A stretch of DNA of 64,000 bases from Caulobacter sp. RHG1 (GCF_013181195.1 NZ_SMZP01000005.1:248001-312000); one strand, 5' to 3'; shown: positions 26,510 to 35,259, counted from the first letter of the stretch. Numbers and translations are program-made. Notes: generated by a model from the sequence alone, not told the origin.

Positions 26510-27643
26510 TCAGGTGAACAGAGCCTCGACGAGCGCGTCGATGTCGTCCCGGTCGTTGAACAGGCTGGGCGCGACGCGCATGCGGTCGTCGTAGACGGTG
26601 GCGAAGACCTTGGCCCGGCTCAGGCGCTCGGCGGCGTCCTCAGGCGGGGCGAAAGCCAGGATCGGCGTGCCCTGGCTATTGGGCGTCAGGATGCGTACGC
26701 CACGGTCGCGCAGCTGCTCGCTCAGGCGTTCCAGCAGCGCGTCCCGGTGCGTGGCCAGCGCTTCCACCCCCGTGTCGAGGATGGCGCCCAGCGAATGGCG
26801 CAGCTGGGCCACGGCGGCGTCGGCCATCGTGCCCATGCCGAACGCGCCGGTCGCGTCGGGCCGGGCTCGCCAGAGCACCGGCGGATCGGCCTCGGGCTGG
26901 GCGACGATCTCGCTGACCTGGCGATAGCCGAAGGCGATCGGGTCCAGACGGTCCAGTCGGTCGGCGCGGGCGTAGAGGAAGCCGACGCCAAAGTCGCCCA
27001 TCAGCCACTTGTAGGTGGCGCAGGCGCAGAAATCGACGCCGGACGCCTGCACGTCGAAGGCGACCGCCCCCGCAGCCTGGATGATGTCGGCATAAACCAG
27101 GGCGCCGGCCTTATGGGCCAGGGCGCAGACCGCCTCGAGGTCGTGGCGGAAGCCGTTGTAATTGGAGACCAGCGAGATCGCGACCAGGTCGGTCGGCGTC
27201 TCCAGGGCGCGCGCCAGGTCGGCCAAGTCGATCCGCCCCTGCCGCGCGGGCAGCACCTCAACATCCAGGCCATGCACGGCCAAACGGTCGTAGAGATAGA
27301 GCGATCCGGAGAAATGCAGGGCGTCAGTGACCACCCTGCCCTTGCCGCCGCTCAGGCCCAGGGCCGAGAGCACCGCGTTCTCGCCGGCCATCGTGCTGGG
27401 CACGAAGGCGATCTCGGCCGGCGAGGCGCCGATCAGCGTCGCGAACATGCGCTGCACGGTCTCGCGAATGGCGCCGTCGTCGTGCGCCAGGGTCGTGCGC
27501 CCGCCCATCCGGTAGTCGGCGTAGCGGTCGAGCGCATGGCGGGCGCCAAGGCTCATCGGATGCATGTACGCCGAGTCCAGATGGATGACGTCCATCGGCG
27601 CGAAGTCACCGCGGCGCGCCGCGCCCAGGATCGGCGCGGTCAT
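26510..27643 (-). CDS. Class V PLP-dependent enzyme (isopenicillin-N-epimerase-like), cytoplasmic copy
   Basis: 377 residues from ATG 27643, which overlaps the permease stop (ATGA). A fold type I class V aminotransferase: HLDSAYMHPMSLGARHAL at the start, PSTMAGENAVLSAL (cofactor phosphate region), VYADIIQAAGAVAFD with Asp186, and CATYKWLMGDFGVGF with PLP-binding Lys212. The family includes cysteine desulfurases and isopenicillin N epimerase; the YKWLMGDFG form is closer to the epimerase group. No signal peptide. A paralogue at 32654-33916 differs chiefly by an exported N-terminus. Coupled to a permease and a peptidase, it probably epimerises or cleaves an imported amino acid; the reaction is not determined. 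Confidence 0.85.
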   Translation of the reverse strand: MTAPILGAARRGDFAPMDVIHLDSAYMHPMSLGARHALDRYADYRMGGRTTLAHDDGAIRETVQRMFATLIGASPAEIAFVPSTMAGENAVLSALGLSGGKGRVVTDALHFSGSLYLYDRLAVHGLDVEVLPARQGRIDLADLARALETPTDLVAISLVSNYNGFRHDLEAVCALAHKAGALVYADIIQAAGAVAFDVQASGVDFCACATYKWLMGDFGVGFLYARADRLDRLDPIAFGYRQVSEIVAQPEADPPVLWRARPDATGAFGMGTMADAAVAQLRHSLGAILDTGVEALATHRDALLERLSEQLRDRGVRILTPNSQGTPILAFAPPEDAAERLSRAKVFATVYDDRMRVAPSLFNDRDDIDALVEALFT

Positions 27644-28965
27644 CCGTCGACCTTGGCGCTGACGTGGCGGCCGCGGCGCAGGCGGTAGTAGACGAGGCCG
27701 ATCGTCAGCCAGACCAGCAACAGGATGTAGGGCCGCCAGTCGGCGCCCAGTCCCAGGGCCGCGATGACGATGGCCAGCACCATGCCGACGATGGCCAGGC
27801 CTTGCGCCAGGCGCGGGCTGAAGGCCAGGCGCGCCTGGGCGTGCAGGTCGGGGTGACGCCGGGCCATGTTGAAGGCCGCCAGGCACGAGCCGGCGTACTT
27901 CATCATGGTCGGAATGTTCACCGCCAGCAGCAGGAACAGCAGGCTGGAGGGCAGCAGCACGCAGGCGCAGGTCAGGACGAAGGCGACGATGGTGGCCACG
28001 TGCGGCGTGCCAAAGCGCGGATGGATCTTGCCCAGCGCGGCGGGCAGCTCGCCCTCGCGGCCCATGGCGTAGAGAAACCGGGTGAAGACCAGGAAGATGG
28101 CGTTCATCGACTTGGTCAGGGCCAGCACCGCGGCGCCGACGATCACCGGCGTGGCCCACGGCCCCAGCGAAACCGTCGCCGCGTCCAGCAGCGGCGCCTT
28201 GCTGCTCGCCAGGGTCTCGGGCCCCACCAGGCTCAGGGCGGTGAAGGCGATGGAGACATAGACGACGACGGTCAGCAGCAGCGCCAGGAACACGCCCAGC
28301 GGCACGGTGGTCTTTGGGTTAGCCACCTCCTCGCCGACCTCGGTGGCGGTCTCGATGCCCAGGAACAGCTGGATCATCAGCGGTATGGCGGCCAGGATCG
28401 GCGCCCAGCCTCCGGCGACGGCTTCCTGCAGCAGCTGCGGGCGGAAATGACTGGCGCCGGACGCCACGAAGACGGCGAACACGGCCAGCAGCAGGATCAT
28501 CATCACCGTCTGGGCCCGCGCGGCGATCTTCACCCCGACGAAGTTGATGGCGAAGATCAGGGTGAACAGGCCCAGCACCGTCGGCACGGGCGGCACGTCG
28601 ATCACCTTGGAGAGATAGCTGATCAGCACCCGTCCCAGCACGATCATCACCACCGCATTGCTCAGGATGCGCATCCACACCACCGCGAACGCGATCGTCG
28701 GCGTGGTCAGCTGACGCTGCCACACATACGAGGCGGCGGTCTTGGGCAGGGCCGAGGCCATATAGGCGTAGACGATGGCGAAGATGACCATCGGGACCGC
28801 CGCCAAGCCGGTAGCGATCAGGATGCCCGAGCCGCCCAGCGCGGTGGCCGGTCCCAGCACCGAGAAGATCGCCGCGCCGATCGCGGTTCCCGAGCCCAGC
28901 ATGACCAGGTCGATCAGGCCGACACCGTGCTTGAGCGTGGTCGGCGGGGTTTGAGGCTCGGACAT
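27640..28965 (-). CDS. APC-superfamily amino-acid permease
   Basis: 441 residues from ATG 28965, about the usual APC length, with roughly 12 membrane segments. It opens with GVGLIDLVMLGSGTAIGAAI, the characteristic glycine-rich unwound first helix of amino-acid/polyamine/cation permeases, and contains FLGIETATEVGEEVANPKTT, the conserved segment after helix 6. It would carry free amino acids or small peptide products from periplasm to cytoplasm in symport with protons or as an exchanger. First gene of an operon with the class V PLP enzyme and M61 copy 1; a GCAT-N5-ATGC site is centred 79 bases upstream. Confidence 0.92.
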   Translation of the reverse strand: MSEPQTPPTTLKHGVGLIDLVMLGSGTAIGAAIFSVLGPATALGGSGILIATGLAAVPMVIFAIVYAYMASALPKTAASYVWQRQLTTPTIAFAVVWMRILSNAVVMIVLGRVLISYLSKVIDVPPVPTVLGLFTLIFAINFVGVKIAARAQTVMMILLLAVFAVFVASGASHFRPQLLQEAVAGGWAPILAAIPLMIQLFLGIETATEVGEEVANPKTTVPLGVFLALLLTVVVYVSIAFTALSLVGPETLASSKAPLLDAATVSLGPWATPVIVGAAVLALTKSMNAIFLVFTRFLYAMGREGELPAALGKIHPRFGTPHVATIVAFVLTCACVLLPSSLLFLLLAVNIPTMMKYAGSCLAAFNMARRHPDLHAQARLAFSPRLAQGLAIVGMVLAIVIAALGLGADWRPYILLLVWLTIGLVYYRLRRGRHVSAKVDG

Positions 28966-29037
28966 GCTAGGAAACGCGCTCCAGACACGGTTTTGACCAC
29001 CGCGACGAATTTCCGGCGAGCATAGGTTCGGCTCGCC

Positions 29038-29050
29038 GCATCAACTATTC
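29038..29050. promoter_or_regulatory. GCAT-N5-ATGC operator before the permease operon
   Basis: GCATCAACTATTC matches seven of eight arm positions, centred 79 bases from the permease start. Half-sites lie 18 bases nearer the gene (GCATAG at 29020) and 40 bases further away (ATGC 29087-29090). Confidence 0.5.
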
Positions 29051-29132
29051 GAACTCGACGAAAGCCGCGCTCGCACGGGCAGATTTATGCAGCCGCCGGG
29101 CGAACATCGGCAAAACCATCTCGCTGTACGCC

Positions 29133-30656
29133 CTACCAGCGCTGGCAGGTCTTGTCGGGGACGCTGGCCACCCGCTGCCAGGCGTAGCCGGCGACCGCCC
29201 TGCCCTCGACCTGATAGGTCTTGGCGACGCGGGTGAAGCAGGGTCCGTAGGCGTCGGCCACCGGGGTCCAGGGCTTGCCTTCCAGGATGCGGTCCTCGAA
29301 CTCGACGGCCGCCTGTGGGCCCAGCTCCTTGACGACCATGGCCTTCCAGGCGGCGTGGTCGAACCGGACGCCCTTTTCACGACTGACGAACATCGGCGCC
29401 AGGACGTCGTCCAGCTTGCGCTTGCCCTTGGTCTTGGCTCGGACGCGGGCGTCGATGTCGGCGAAGTAGAGCGCGCTGCGCAGGTACGGCACGTGGCGGA
29501 TGTCCTCCGAGCCAAAGCCGTGCTCGGCGATCTTGGCCGCCGTCCAGTTCGCCGCCGTCGAGCCCTGATAGCCGCTGGCGATGCGGTTGATCTCGGTCGT
29601 GTATGCGTCGACGGTCGTGAACCCTCCCCGCATCGGCAGCAGGGCCGTGTAGAAGGTGGTCAGCCCCTCGCTGAACCAGCTGCTGACGCCATCGGGCGCC
29701 GCGACCCCGCCCGTCCATTGGTGGATCATCTCGTGAGCCAGGGTCTCACGCGGCCCTTCCGCCTTGGGGTCGAACGGCGCCGACGCGCGCGACAGCATGA
29801 ACGACTTGGGCTGGGCGGTGCCGCCGCCCACCGGCGGAGTGTCCAGGAACCGCATGAACACGCGATACTCCGGCTCGGGGCCGAGATAGCCGAACGCCTT
29901 GGCCAGATAGGCGTAGAGCTTGGCGCTATAGGCCAGCTCCTTGGCTGGGTCGAACGGCGACGTCCCCAGCCAGAAGCCGGTGAAGCCGTGCCCTTCCCCC
30001 GTCGCCGGGTAGCGGCCGGCCGGACCGGCCAGGTACCAGGACTGGGCGATGGTCGAGATCGGCCCCTTCAGCTTGGCGTCGCCGATCGCATAGGATGTGG
30101 CCGCCACCGAACCGGGCGCGAGGTCGGACAGGTCCCAGGTCAGCGATAGGTCAGCGGGCTGGCTGCTCTGCGGCATCACCATGAAGCCCGCGCCCAGGCC
30201 GCTGACCCCGCCGGCCGCCGGCCGAATGCCGAACGGCGGGCCGTTGCGGTCGCCGACCGGCTGCACCGCCGCAGTGTACTGGATCGTCACCGGATAGGTG
30301 ACGGCGCGCGTGGGCGTCCAGCGGCGATAGTAGGGAAAGCCGCCCGGCTGCGGCGCGTCGTCCTTGGCCTCCAGCGGCACGGGGCCTTGGGCGTCCAGGA
30401 CGCTCATGCCCTGGATGCGATCGGCCACCCGCCAGGCGCCCGGGTAGATGATCGGGGCCTGCAGCATCAGCGGCTGGCCGTCGGCGGCTTCGAGCCTGGC
30501 GGTCACGGCGATGGCCGACACCTCGGCCTGGCCGGCGCGGATCGGCTTGAGCGTGGTCGAGAAGCGATCCGCGGCGAAGGCCTGGGCGCAGACGCCCGCC
30601 AGCAGCAGGGCCAGGCTGGCGCCGCCAAGGACGCGGGCAGGTTTGAGGGTGCGCAT
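29133..30656 (-). CDS. Exported M61-family metallopeptidase, copy 2
   Basis: 507 residues from ATG 30656, preceded by GAAGG; an upstream start at 30686 would spoil the signal peptide, which ends near CAQAFAA. The zinc motif is LAHEMIHQWTGG (His308, Glu309, His312) with WFSEGLTTFY supplying the third ligand. It is shorter than copy 1 and lacks a recognisable PDZ domain at the end, so substrate handling may differ. It should cleave peptides in the periplasm. It is transcribed alone, with a perfect GCAT-N5-ATGC site centred 100 bases upstream. Confidence 0.88.
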   Translation of the reverse strand: MRTLKPARVLGGASLALLLAGVCAQAFAADRFSTTLKPIRAGQAEVSAIAVTARLEAADGQPLMLQAPIIYPGAWRVADRIQGMSVLDAQGPVPLEAKDDAPQPGGFPYYRRWTPTRAVTYPVTIQYTAAVQPVGDRNGPPFGIRPAAGGVSGLGAGFMVMPQSSQPADLSLTWDLSDLAPGSVAATSYAIGDAKLKGPISTIAQSWYLAGPAGRYPATGEGHGFTGFWLGTSPFDPAKELAYSAKLYAYLAKAFGYLGPEPEYRVFMRFLDTPPVGGGTAQPKSFMLSRASAPFDPKAEGPRETLAHEMIHQWTGGVAAPDGVSSWFSEGLTTFYTALLPMRGGFTTVDAYTTEINRIASGYQGSTAANWTAAKIAEHGFGSEDIRHVPYLRSALYFADIDARVRAKTKGKRKLDDVLAPMFVSREKGVRFDHAAWKAMVVKELGPQAAVEFEDRILEGKPWTPVADAYGPCFTRVAKTYQVEGRAVAGYAWQRVASVPDKTCQRW

Positions 30657-30749
30657 GTCAGACCTTCGCGAGCTGGAAACTTCCACCGAATAGTCCGCAA
30701 GCCCGGCTTGGCATTCTATGCGAACTTCACGCCCGGCTGACGATCATGC

Positions 30750-30762
30750 GCATAGTTCATGC
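30750..30762. promoter_or_regulatory. Perfect GCAT-N5-ATGC operator before M61 peptidase gene 2
   Basis: GCATAGTTCATGC has all eight arm positions intact. It lies in the 118-base gap between the OCD copy 2 stop and the M61 copy 2 start. A second, closer-spaced inverted repeat GCAT-TCT-ATGC is at 30711-30721, about 41 bases nearer the M61 gene. Confidence 0.6.
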
Positions 30763-30774
30763 AGATTTCGCGGC

Positions 30775-31737
30775 TCAGGCGTTGCGATGCTGGCGGTAGA
30801 GCCACGCGGTCACCGCCAGGTCCTGCGCCGCGTGACCCAGCGACTTGTAGACCGTGACCTGATCGGGAGCCTGCCGCCCCTCGACCTGGCCCACCAGCAC
30901 CGCGCCGATCTCGGCGGCGATGTGGTCGTCGCCCACCGCGCCCTCGGCCCGGGCGCGGACGAACTCGCCGCCATGGACCAGCACGTGCTCGCGATGGTCG
31001 ACGATGAAGCGGCTGCGCAGGACCAGGGCGGTGTCGACTTCGGCGGCGCTGGGTCCGCTGGAGCCGACGACATTGACGTGCGCGCCCGGCGCCAGCCAGG
31101 CGCCGTTGAGAATAGGATCGACGGCGGTCGTCACCGTGCAGACGATCGAGGTGCCTTCGACGGCCGCCCTTGCGCTCGCCGCCGCCCGCGCCGGCAGACC
31201 GGTCCGGGCCGTCACCGCCTCGGCGAAGTCCTGGGTCCGCCGCGGCTCGCGCCCCCAGACCACGACCTCGCGCAGCGACCGAACCAGGGCGATCGCCTCG
31301 ATATGGGCCATGGCTTGGCGTCCCGTGCCCAGCACCGCCAAGGTGGCGGCGGAAGCAAGAGCCAGGGCGTCGGTGGCCACCGCGCTGGCCGCGGCGGTGC
31401 GGATGGCGGTGACCTCGCCGGCGTCGGCGACGCAGACCGGCGCGCCCTTGCCGTCGAACAAGACGACCAGACCCTCGTGCGCCTTGCGGCCGTCGGCCTG
31501 CGCCATCACCGAGACCAGCTTGGCCCCGAACACCTGCTCGTCCATCAGGGCGGCGGGCATGATGGCGAAGGTCTGGCCGGGCCCCAAGCTGATGAAGCTG
31601 CGCAGCAACTGCCGGACCGCATCGCTGGAAAGCGCCACCATCGCCTGGCGCACCGGCGCCAGCGCCTGCTGAAGCGTCAGGCGCTGCCGGACTTCTTCCG
31701 CGCCAAACACCACCAGAGCCGACTGTTCACTCACCAA
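30775..31737 (-). CDS. Ornithine cyclodeaminase/mu-crystallin family protein, copy 2
   Basis: 320 residues from TTG 31737, seven bases after GGAGGG; the GTG at 31734 is equally possible. It has VFGAKLVSVMAQ (substrate Lys), VADAGEVTAIRTAAASAVAT, the nucleotide-binding AVLGTGRQAMAHIEAI, and VTVYKSLGHAAQDLAV at the end. Clearly paralogous to copy 1 at 22134-23087, with the same end motif. Cytoplasmic, NAD(P)-dependent, acting on an amino or imino acid. It is divergent from the canonical lrp-type gene, and the two share a 296-base region with two operator-like sites, so coordinate control is likely. Confidence 0.87.
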   Translation of the reverse strand: MVSEQSALVVFGAEEVRQRLTLQQALAPVRQAMVALSSDAVRQLLRSFISLGPGQTFAIMPAALMDEQVFGAKLVSVMAQADGRKAHEGLVVLFDGKGAPVCVADAGEVTAIRTAAASAVATDALALASAATLAVLGTGRQAMAHIEAIALVRSLREVVVWGREPRRTQDFAEAVTARTGLPARAAASARAAVEGTSIVCTVTTAVDPILNGAWLAPGAHVNVVGSSGPSAAEVDTALVLRSRFIVDHREHVLVHGGEFVRARAEGAVGDDHIAAEIGAVLVGQVEGRQAPDQVTVYKSLGHAAQDLAVTAWLYRQHRNA

Positions 31738-31821
31738 GGCCGCACCCTCCGTTATGCCTGGCAGCTTAGCGTCGCGGACCAGGCGGTTTGTTTCGATCTG
31801 ACGTCTCAGCGTGCGAGCCCG

Positions 31822-31834
31822 ACATAGTCTATGC
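31822..31834. promoter_or_regulatory. GCAT-N5-ATGC operator in the OCD2/lrp divergent region, site 1
   Basis: ACATAGTCTATGC matches seven of eight arm positions. Centred 91 bases from the OCD2 start and 206 bases from the lrp-type start. Paired with the next site at exactly 31 bases. Confidence 0.5.
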
Positions 31835-31852
31835 GCCGAGCACGGCCTTCGC

Positions 31853-31865
31853 GCATGGACCTTGC
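31853..31865. promoter_or_regulatory. GCAT-N5-ATGC operator in the OCD2/lrp divergent region, site 2
   Basis: GCATGGACCTTGC matches seven of eight arm positions, 31 bases from site 1. A weaker GCATGG half-site follows at 31880. The remaining region to the lrp-type start is AT-rich and contains TGAACAATTCA at 31934-31944, a possible autoregulation site. Confidence 0.45.
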
Positions 31866-32033
31866 GCCAAGGCTGCTGCGCATGGCTGCGCCGCCCGTCA
31901 GCCGAGCGACCGGCGCCGGAAAGCCAGGCAAATTGAACAATTCACCTTTTGCTCAAGCCTTGGATTGGGGCTTGCGGTTCCGAGCGCCAGCATGAATGCT
32001 CTATCCAATAATAAGACGTGGGAGGAACAATCT

Positions 32034-32513
32034 ATGCAGAAGCTGGACGCGATCGATCTCAAGATCCTCGACGTCATGCAGCGCGACGCCTCGCTGTCGT
32101 CGGCCGAGCTGGCCGACCGCGTAGGACTGTCCCAATCGCCCTGCTGGCGCCGGCTGCAGCGCTTGCGCGACGAGGGCTACATCAAGGGCGTCGGGGCCCG
32201 GCTCGACCTCGAGAAGCTTGGCTTCAAGATGCAGATCTTCGCCCAGGTGAAGATGACGACGCTCAGCGACGAGGACCGCGAGAAGTTTCACCGCTCCGTG
32301 CGCAACACGCCCGAGATCCTCGAGTGCTGGACCGTCTTCGGCGAGATGGACTGCATGCTCAAGATCGTCGCGCCCGACGTGCAGTGGTACCAGGACTTCA
32401 TCTTCCACGTCCTGCTGAAGCTGCCCGGCGTGGTCGACGTCCGATCCATCGTCACCCTGACCGAGACCAAGAACACCACGGCCGCACCGCTGGTCGTGCG
32501 AGGGTTTCGCTAG
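32034..32513 (+). CDS. Lrp/AsnC-family transcriptional regulator
   Basis: 159 residues, canonical Lrp size, from ATG 32034 with GGAGGA at 32021-32026; an upstream start at 31992 would add 14 residues. It begins KLDAIDLKILDVMQRDASLS, the Lrp N-terminal helix, then the helix-turn-helix SAELADRVGLSQSPCWRRLQ and RLRDEGYIKGVGARLD. The RAM ligand domain has FRRSV-like FHRSVRNTPEILECWTVFGE and DCMLKIVAPDVQWYQDFI. Lrp proteins form octamers or dimers, bind 13-15 bp palindromes repeated on one face of the helix, and sense amino acids. It is the best candidate to bind the GCAT-N5-ATGC sites throughout the island; this is inference. Confidence 0.95.
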   Translation: MQKLDAIDLKILDVMQRDASLSSAELADRVGLSQSPCWRRLQRLRDEGYIKGVGARLDLEKLGFKMQIFAQVKMTTLSDEDREKFHRSVRNTPEILECWTVFGEMDCMLKIVAPDVQWYQDFIFHVLLKLPGVVDVRSIVTLTETKNTTAAPLVVRGFR

Positions 32514-32532
32514 GCGCATTGGGTCATGCGCC
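32513..32532. promoter_or_regulatory. Extended palindrome GGCGCAT-N6-ATGCGCC before the exported PLP gene
   Basis: Seven-base perfect arms around TGGGTC, overlapping the last base of the lrp-type stop and 131 bases before the PLP gene start. The spacer is six rather than five. It could be an operator variant or a weak terminator. A related palindrome GGAT-AAGCT-ATCC is at 32548-32560. Confidence 0.45.
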
Positions 32533-32653
32533 AGGATCGCGCTCGCCGGATAAGCTATCCACGCGACCGCGTCGGCGCGCCCGAGAAAGACGCGCTTATG
32601 TCCAGGCGCGGCGCTAGGCTGTCGCCTTCGAGCCGGCCCTTCGAAGGTGTCAC

Positions 32654-33916
32654 ATGAGCCTTACGCGACGCACGCTGTTCACCGCCGCCGCTGCGGCGCC
32701 CGCGCTGGCGGGCGCGTCTGACGCTTTGGCTCAGGGCGCCACCGCGCTGGCGCCAGCCGCGACTCTTCCGGCCAGGAGCGCGTTCGCCCGGATGCCGACG
32801 ACCTATCTGGATTCCGGCTCCACCCATCCGATGCCCTTGGGCGCCCGCGCCGCGCTCGAGGAGTATCTGCGCTACAAGACCCGCGACGGCAGCACGCCCG
32901 ACTACAGCATGTCGGCCAAGGAGAAGCTGGTTCGCGAGACCTTCGCCGAGCTGGTCGGCGCCACGCCCGACGAGTTGTGCGTCATCCAGTCGACCACCAT
33001 GGGCGAGAACCTGGTCCTGAAGGCCCTGGGCTATCCGCAGGAACGCGGCCGCATCGTCACCGACGCCCTGCACTTCTTCGGCTCGTTCTACACCTATGGC
33101 GAGCTCAGCAAGGCCGGCGTCGACGTGGTCACCCTGCGCATGACCAAGGACGGCCGCATCGACATGGACCAGATGGCCGCGGCGGTGAACGATAAGACCA
33201 AGCTGATCGCGCTGAGCCTGGTGTCCACGGTCAACGGCTTCGAGCACGACCTGAAGGCCGTCTGCGACCTAGCCCATGCGCACGGGGCCTATGTCTATGC
33301 CGACATCGTCCATGCCGCCGGCGTGGTGCCGGTGAACCTGCGCGAGACCGGCGTCGATTTCGCCGCCACCTCTTCCTACAAGTGGCTGATGGGCGACTTT
33401 GGCCTGGGCTTCCTCTATGTGCGCAAGGAGATCCAGGAGCAGATCCCGCGTCCCTGGTGGGGCTACGAGCAGGTGGTACGCTTCCAGTCCCACGTACTGC
33501 CGTACGATCCGCCCGGCGCCACCGTGGCAGACGCCGAAGGCGGGGCCTCTGCCACTGGCCGCTTCGCCATGGGCACCACGTCCTGGACCGGGATGGTTCA
33601 GCTGGCCTACTCGCTGCCCTGGATCAAGGCCGTGGGCGTCGAGCAGTTGGTCGCCCACCGCCGGCCTTTGGCCCAGACCATTCAGACCGAACTGCGCCAA
33701 CGCGGCTATGAGCCGCTGACGCCGCTCGACAATCGCTCGGCCCTCGTCGCCTTCGCGCTCAAGGACGCTCGCGCCAAGCTGGCCGAGCCCCTGAAGAAGG
33801 CCAATGTCACCCTGACCGTATCGGCCAATCGCTTCCGGGTTTCCCTGGCGGCGTTCAACGACGCCAACGACATCGACCGCCTGCTGAGCGCCCTGCCGAA
33901 GGCCCCGCCGGCCTAG
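32654..33916 (+). CDS. Class V PLP-dependent enzyme with Tat-type signal (isopenicillin-N-epimerase-like)
   Basis: 420 residues from ATG 32654. The N-terminus MSLTRRTLFTAAAAAPALAG and SDALAQG is a twin-arginine signal with cleavage near residue 28. The rest matches the paralogue at 26510-27643: YLDSGSTHPMPLGARAALEE, QSTTMGENLVLKAL, VYADIVHAAGVVPVN with Asp217, and SSYKWLMGDFGLGFLYV with PLP Lys243. Folded export with bound cofactor would place a PLP enzyme in the periplasm, as known for the Tat-exported class V enzyme PvdN of pyoverdine maturation. It may epimerise or modify residues of imported peptides; the substrate is unknown. Follows the lrp-type gene by 140 bases and precedes an aminotransferase. 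Confidence 0.85.
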   Translation: MSLTRRTLFTAAAAAPALAGASDALAQGATALAPAATLPARSAFARMPTTYLDSGSTHPMPLGARAALEEYLRYKTRDGSTPDYSMSAKEKLVRETFAELVGATPDELCVIQSTTMGENLVLKALGYPQERGRIVTDALHFFGSFYTYGELSKAGVDVVTLRMTKDGRIDMDQMAAAVNDKTKLIALSLVSTVNGFEHDLKAVCDLAHAHGAYVYADIVHAAGVVPVNLRETGVDFAATSSYKWLMGDFGLGFLYVRKEIQEQIPRPWWGYEQVVRFQSHVLPYDPPGATVADAEGGASATGRFAMGTTSWTGMVQLAYSLPWIKAVGVEQLVAHRRPLAQTIQTELRQRGYEPLTPLDNRSALVAFALKDARAKLAEPLKKANVTLTVSANRFRVSLAAFNDANDIDRLLSALPKAPPA

Positions 33917-33928
33917 GCCCAGGCCGCC

Positions 33929-33941
33929 GCATAAGTCATGC
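33929..33941. promoter_or_regulatory. Perfect GCAT-N5-ATGC operator before the aminotransferase gene
   Basis: GCATAAGTCATGC has all eight arm positions. Centred 109 bases upstream of ATG 34044. It is 31 bases from the GCATAAGCTTCATCG site at 33960. Confidence 0.6.
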
Positions 33942-33959
33942 CGCCCTGAGCGGTTCGGC

Positions 33960-33974
33960 GCATAAGCTTCATCG
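33960..33974. promoter_or_regulatory. Second operator-like site before the aminotransferase gene
   Basis: GCATAAGCTTCATCG keeps the GCATAAG left half of the perfect site 31 bases upstream. It is itself nearly palindromic about AAGCTT (GGCG...CGCC outside). The spacer is seven and the right arm degenerate. Confidence 0.35.
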
Positions 33975-34043
33975 CCAGGCTCGCCTTTGGCGTTCAGTTC
34001 GCAAAGAAACTCGCGCCCGAGCGCTTAGGCTTTGAACCCACGG

Positions 34044-35255
34044 ATGGCAGACGCGCCGCCCGGCCCTGGGACAATCAATTTGCAAGCGTCCGACGCCCTC
34101 AAGTCCGTCGATCTTCCCCAGCGGGCGAAGCGCCTCTTCTCCGCGGAAACCTACTCCGACTTCGTGCGCGAAAGCCTGCGTCTGCTGGCCGAGCGCCCTC
34201 AGACCGCCCTGCTCTACGACAGCACCATCGACGAACCCGTCGCCGCGCTGATGGACACGATGCGGGCCGCGTTCTCGCTGAGCGTATCGCCACGCTATGT
34301 CAGCGTCTTCGCCGACGGCAATCCCTACGCGGTCCAGGCCCTGTCGCAGCGCTTCGACGTGTCGCCACGGCAGATCCTGACGACCACCGGCGCCACCAGC
34401 GGCCTGACCCAGCTTCTCAAGGCGCTCCTGGTTCGCGGCGACCGCGTGCTGGTGGAAAACCCCGGCTTCGACCTGCTCATCCAGACCGCGCGCGATATCG
34501 GCGCCGTCGTAGAGACCTTCGAGCGCCCGGCGCCGAGCTTCGCGGTCGATCTGGAGGATCTGGAGCGCAAGCTGGCCACGGGTCCCAAGGCCGTCATCCT
34601 CACCAACCTGCACAACCCTTCCGGCGTGCTGACCTCGGAGGCGGCGCTGAGGCGGATCGCCACCGCCGCCGCGCGGGTCGGCGCCTATGTGATCGTCGAC
34701 GAGGTCTATGCCGAGTTCGCCACCGAGGGCGCACCGCTCTGCGCGGCGCGACTGGCCGAGAACCTCATCTCCGTCTCCAGCCTCAGCAAGGTGTTTGGCC
34801 TGTTCGCCCTGAAGTTCGGCTGGATCATCGGCTCTGACACCGTCATCGACCGGGTGCGAACCGCCATGCCCGAGGGCGACATCGGCGTCTCGAAGCTGGC
34901 GCACGCCGTGGCCGCCCACGTGCTCGAGGAGCGCGAGGTCTACGAACTCCATTGGAAGCGGATCCTGGCCAGCACCCGCCCGGTCGCCGAGCGGCATGTG
35001 GCGCGCATGAAGGCCGAGGGCCTGCTGGACGGCGAGATCCCGCCCCATGGCAACATGGCCTTCCTGCGCACGCCCGGGTTCGACGACACCCTCGCCCTGG
35101 CGCGCGCGCTGTTGCTGGATCACGACCTGTTGGTGGCGCCCGGAGAGTATTTCGGCCGACCGGGCTTCATCCGCCTGGGCTTCGGTTCGGAGCCGGCCGA
35201 ACTCGATCGTCGCCTGGCGCGCTTGCACCAGGGCCTGAAGAGCCTCGTGCGCTAG
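34044..35255 (+). CDS. Class I/II PLP-dependent aminotransferase
   Basis: 403 residues from ATG 34044; a TTG at 34032 is an alternative and no strong ribosome site supports either. Fold type I features are TTTGATSGLTQLLKALL, LVENPGFDLLIQTARDIGA, LTNLHNPSGVLTSEA with Asn191, VIVDEVYAEF with Asp219 and Tyr222, and SVSSLSKVFGLFALKFGW with PLP Lys249. The C-terminus keeps the substrate-carboxylate Arg region (FIRLGFGSEP). It should transfer the amino group of an imported amino acid to an oxo-acid in the cytoplasm. Preceded by two operator-like sites and followed by a third, so it appears separately controlled within the same regulon. Confidence 0.9.
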   Translation: MADAPPGPGTINLQASDALKSVDLPQRAKRLFSAETYSDFVRESLRLLAERPQTALLYDSTIDEPVAALMDTMRAAFSLSVSPRYVSVFADGNPYAVQALSQRFDVSPRQILTTTGATSGLTQLLKALLVRGDRVLVENPGFDLLIQTARDIGAVVETFERPAPSFAVDLEDLERKLATGPKAVILTNLHNPSGVLTSEAALRRIATAAARVGAYVIVDEVYAEFATEGAPLCAARLAENLISVSSLSKVFGLFALKFGWIIGSDTVIDRVRTAMPEGDIGVSKLAHAVAAHVLEEREVYELHWKRILASTRPVAERHVARMKAEGLLDGEIPPHGNMAFLRTPGFDDTLALARALLLDHDLLVAPGEYFGRPGFIRLGFGSEPAELDRRLARLHQGLKSLVR

Positions 35256-35259
35256 GCGT

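Noticed and set aside
27646..28159. Extension of the class V PLP gene into the permease gene
   Set aside because: This stretch is an out-of-frame reading of the permease; the ATGA overlap at 27640-27643 gives the natural start.
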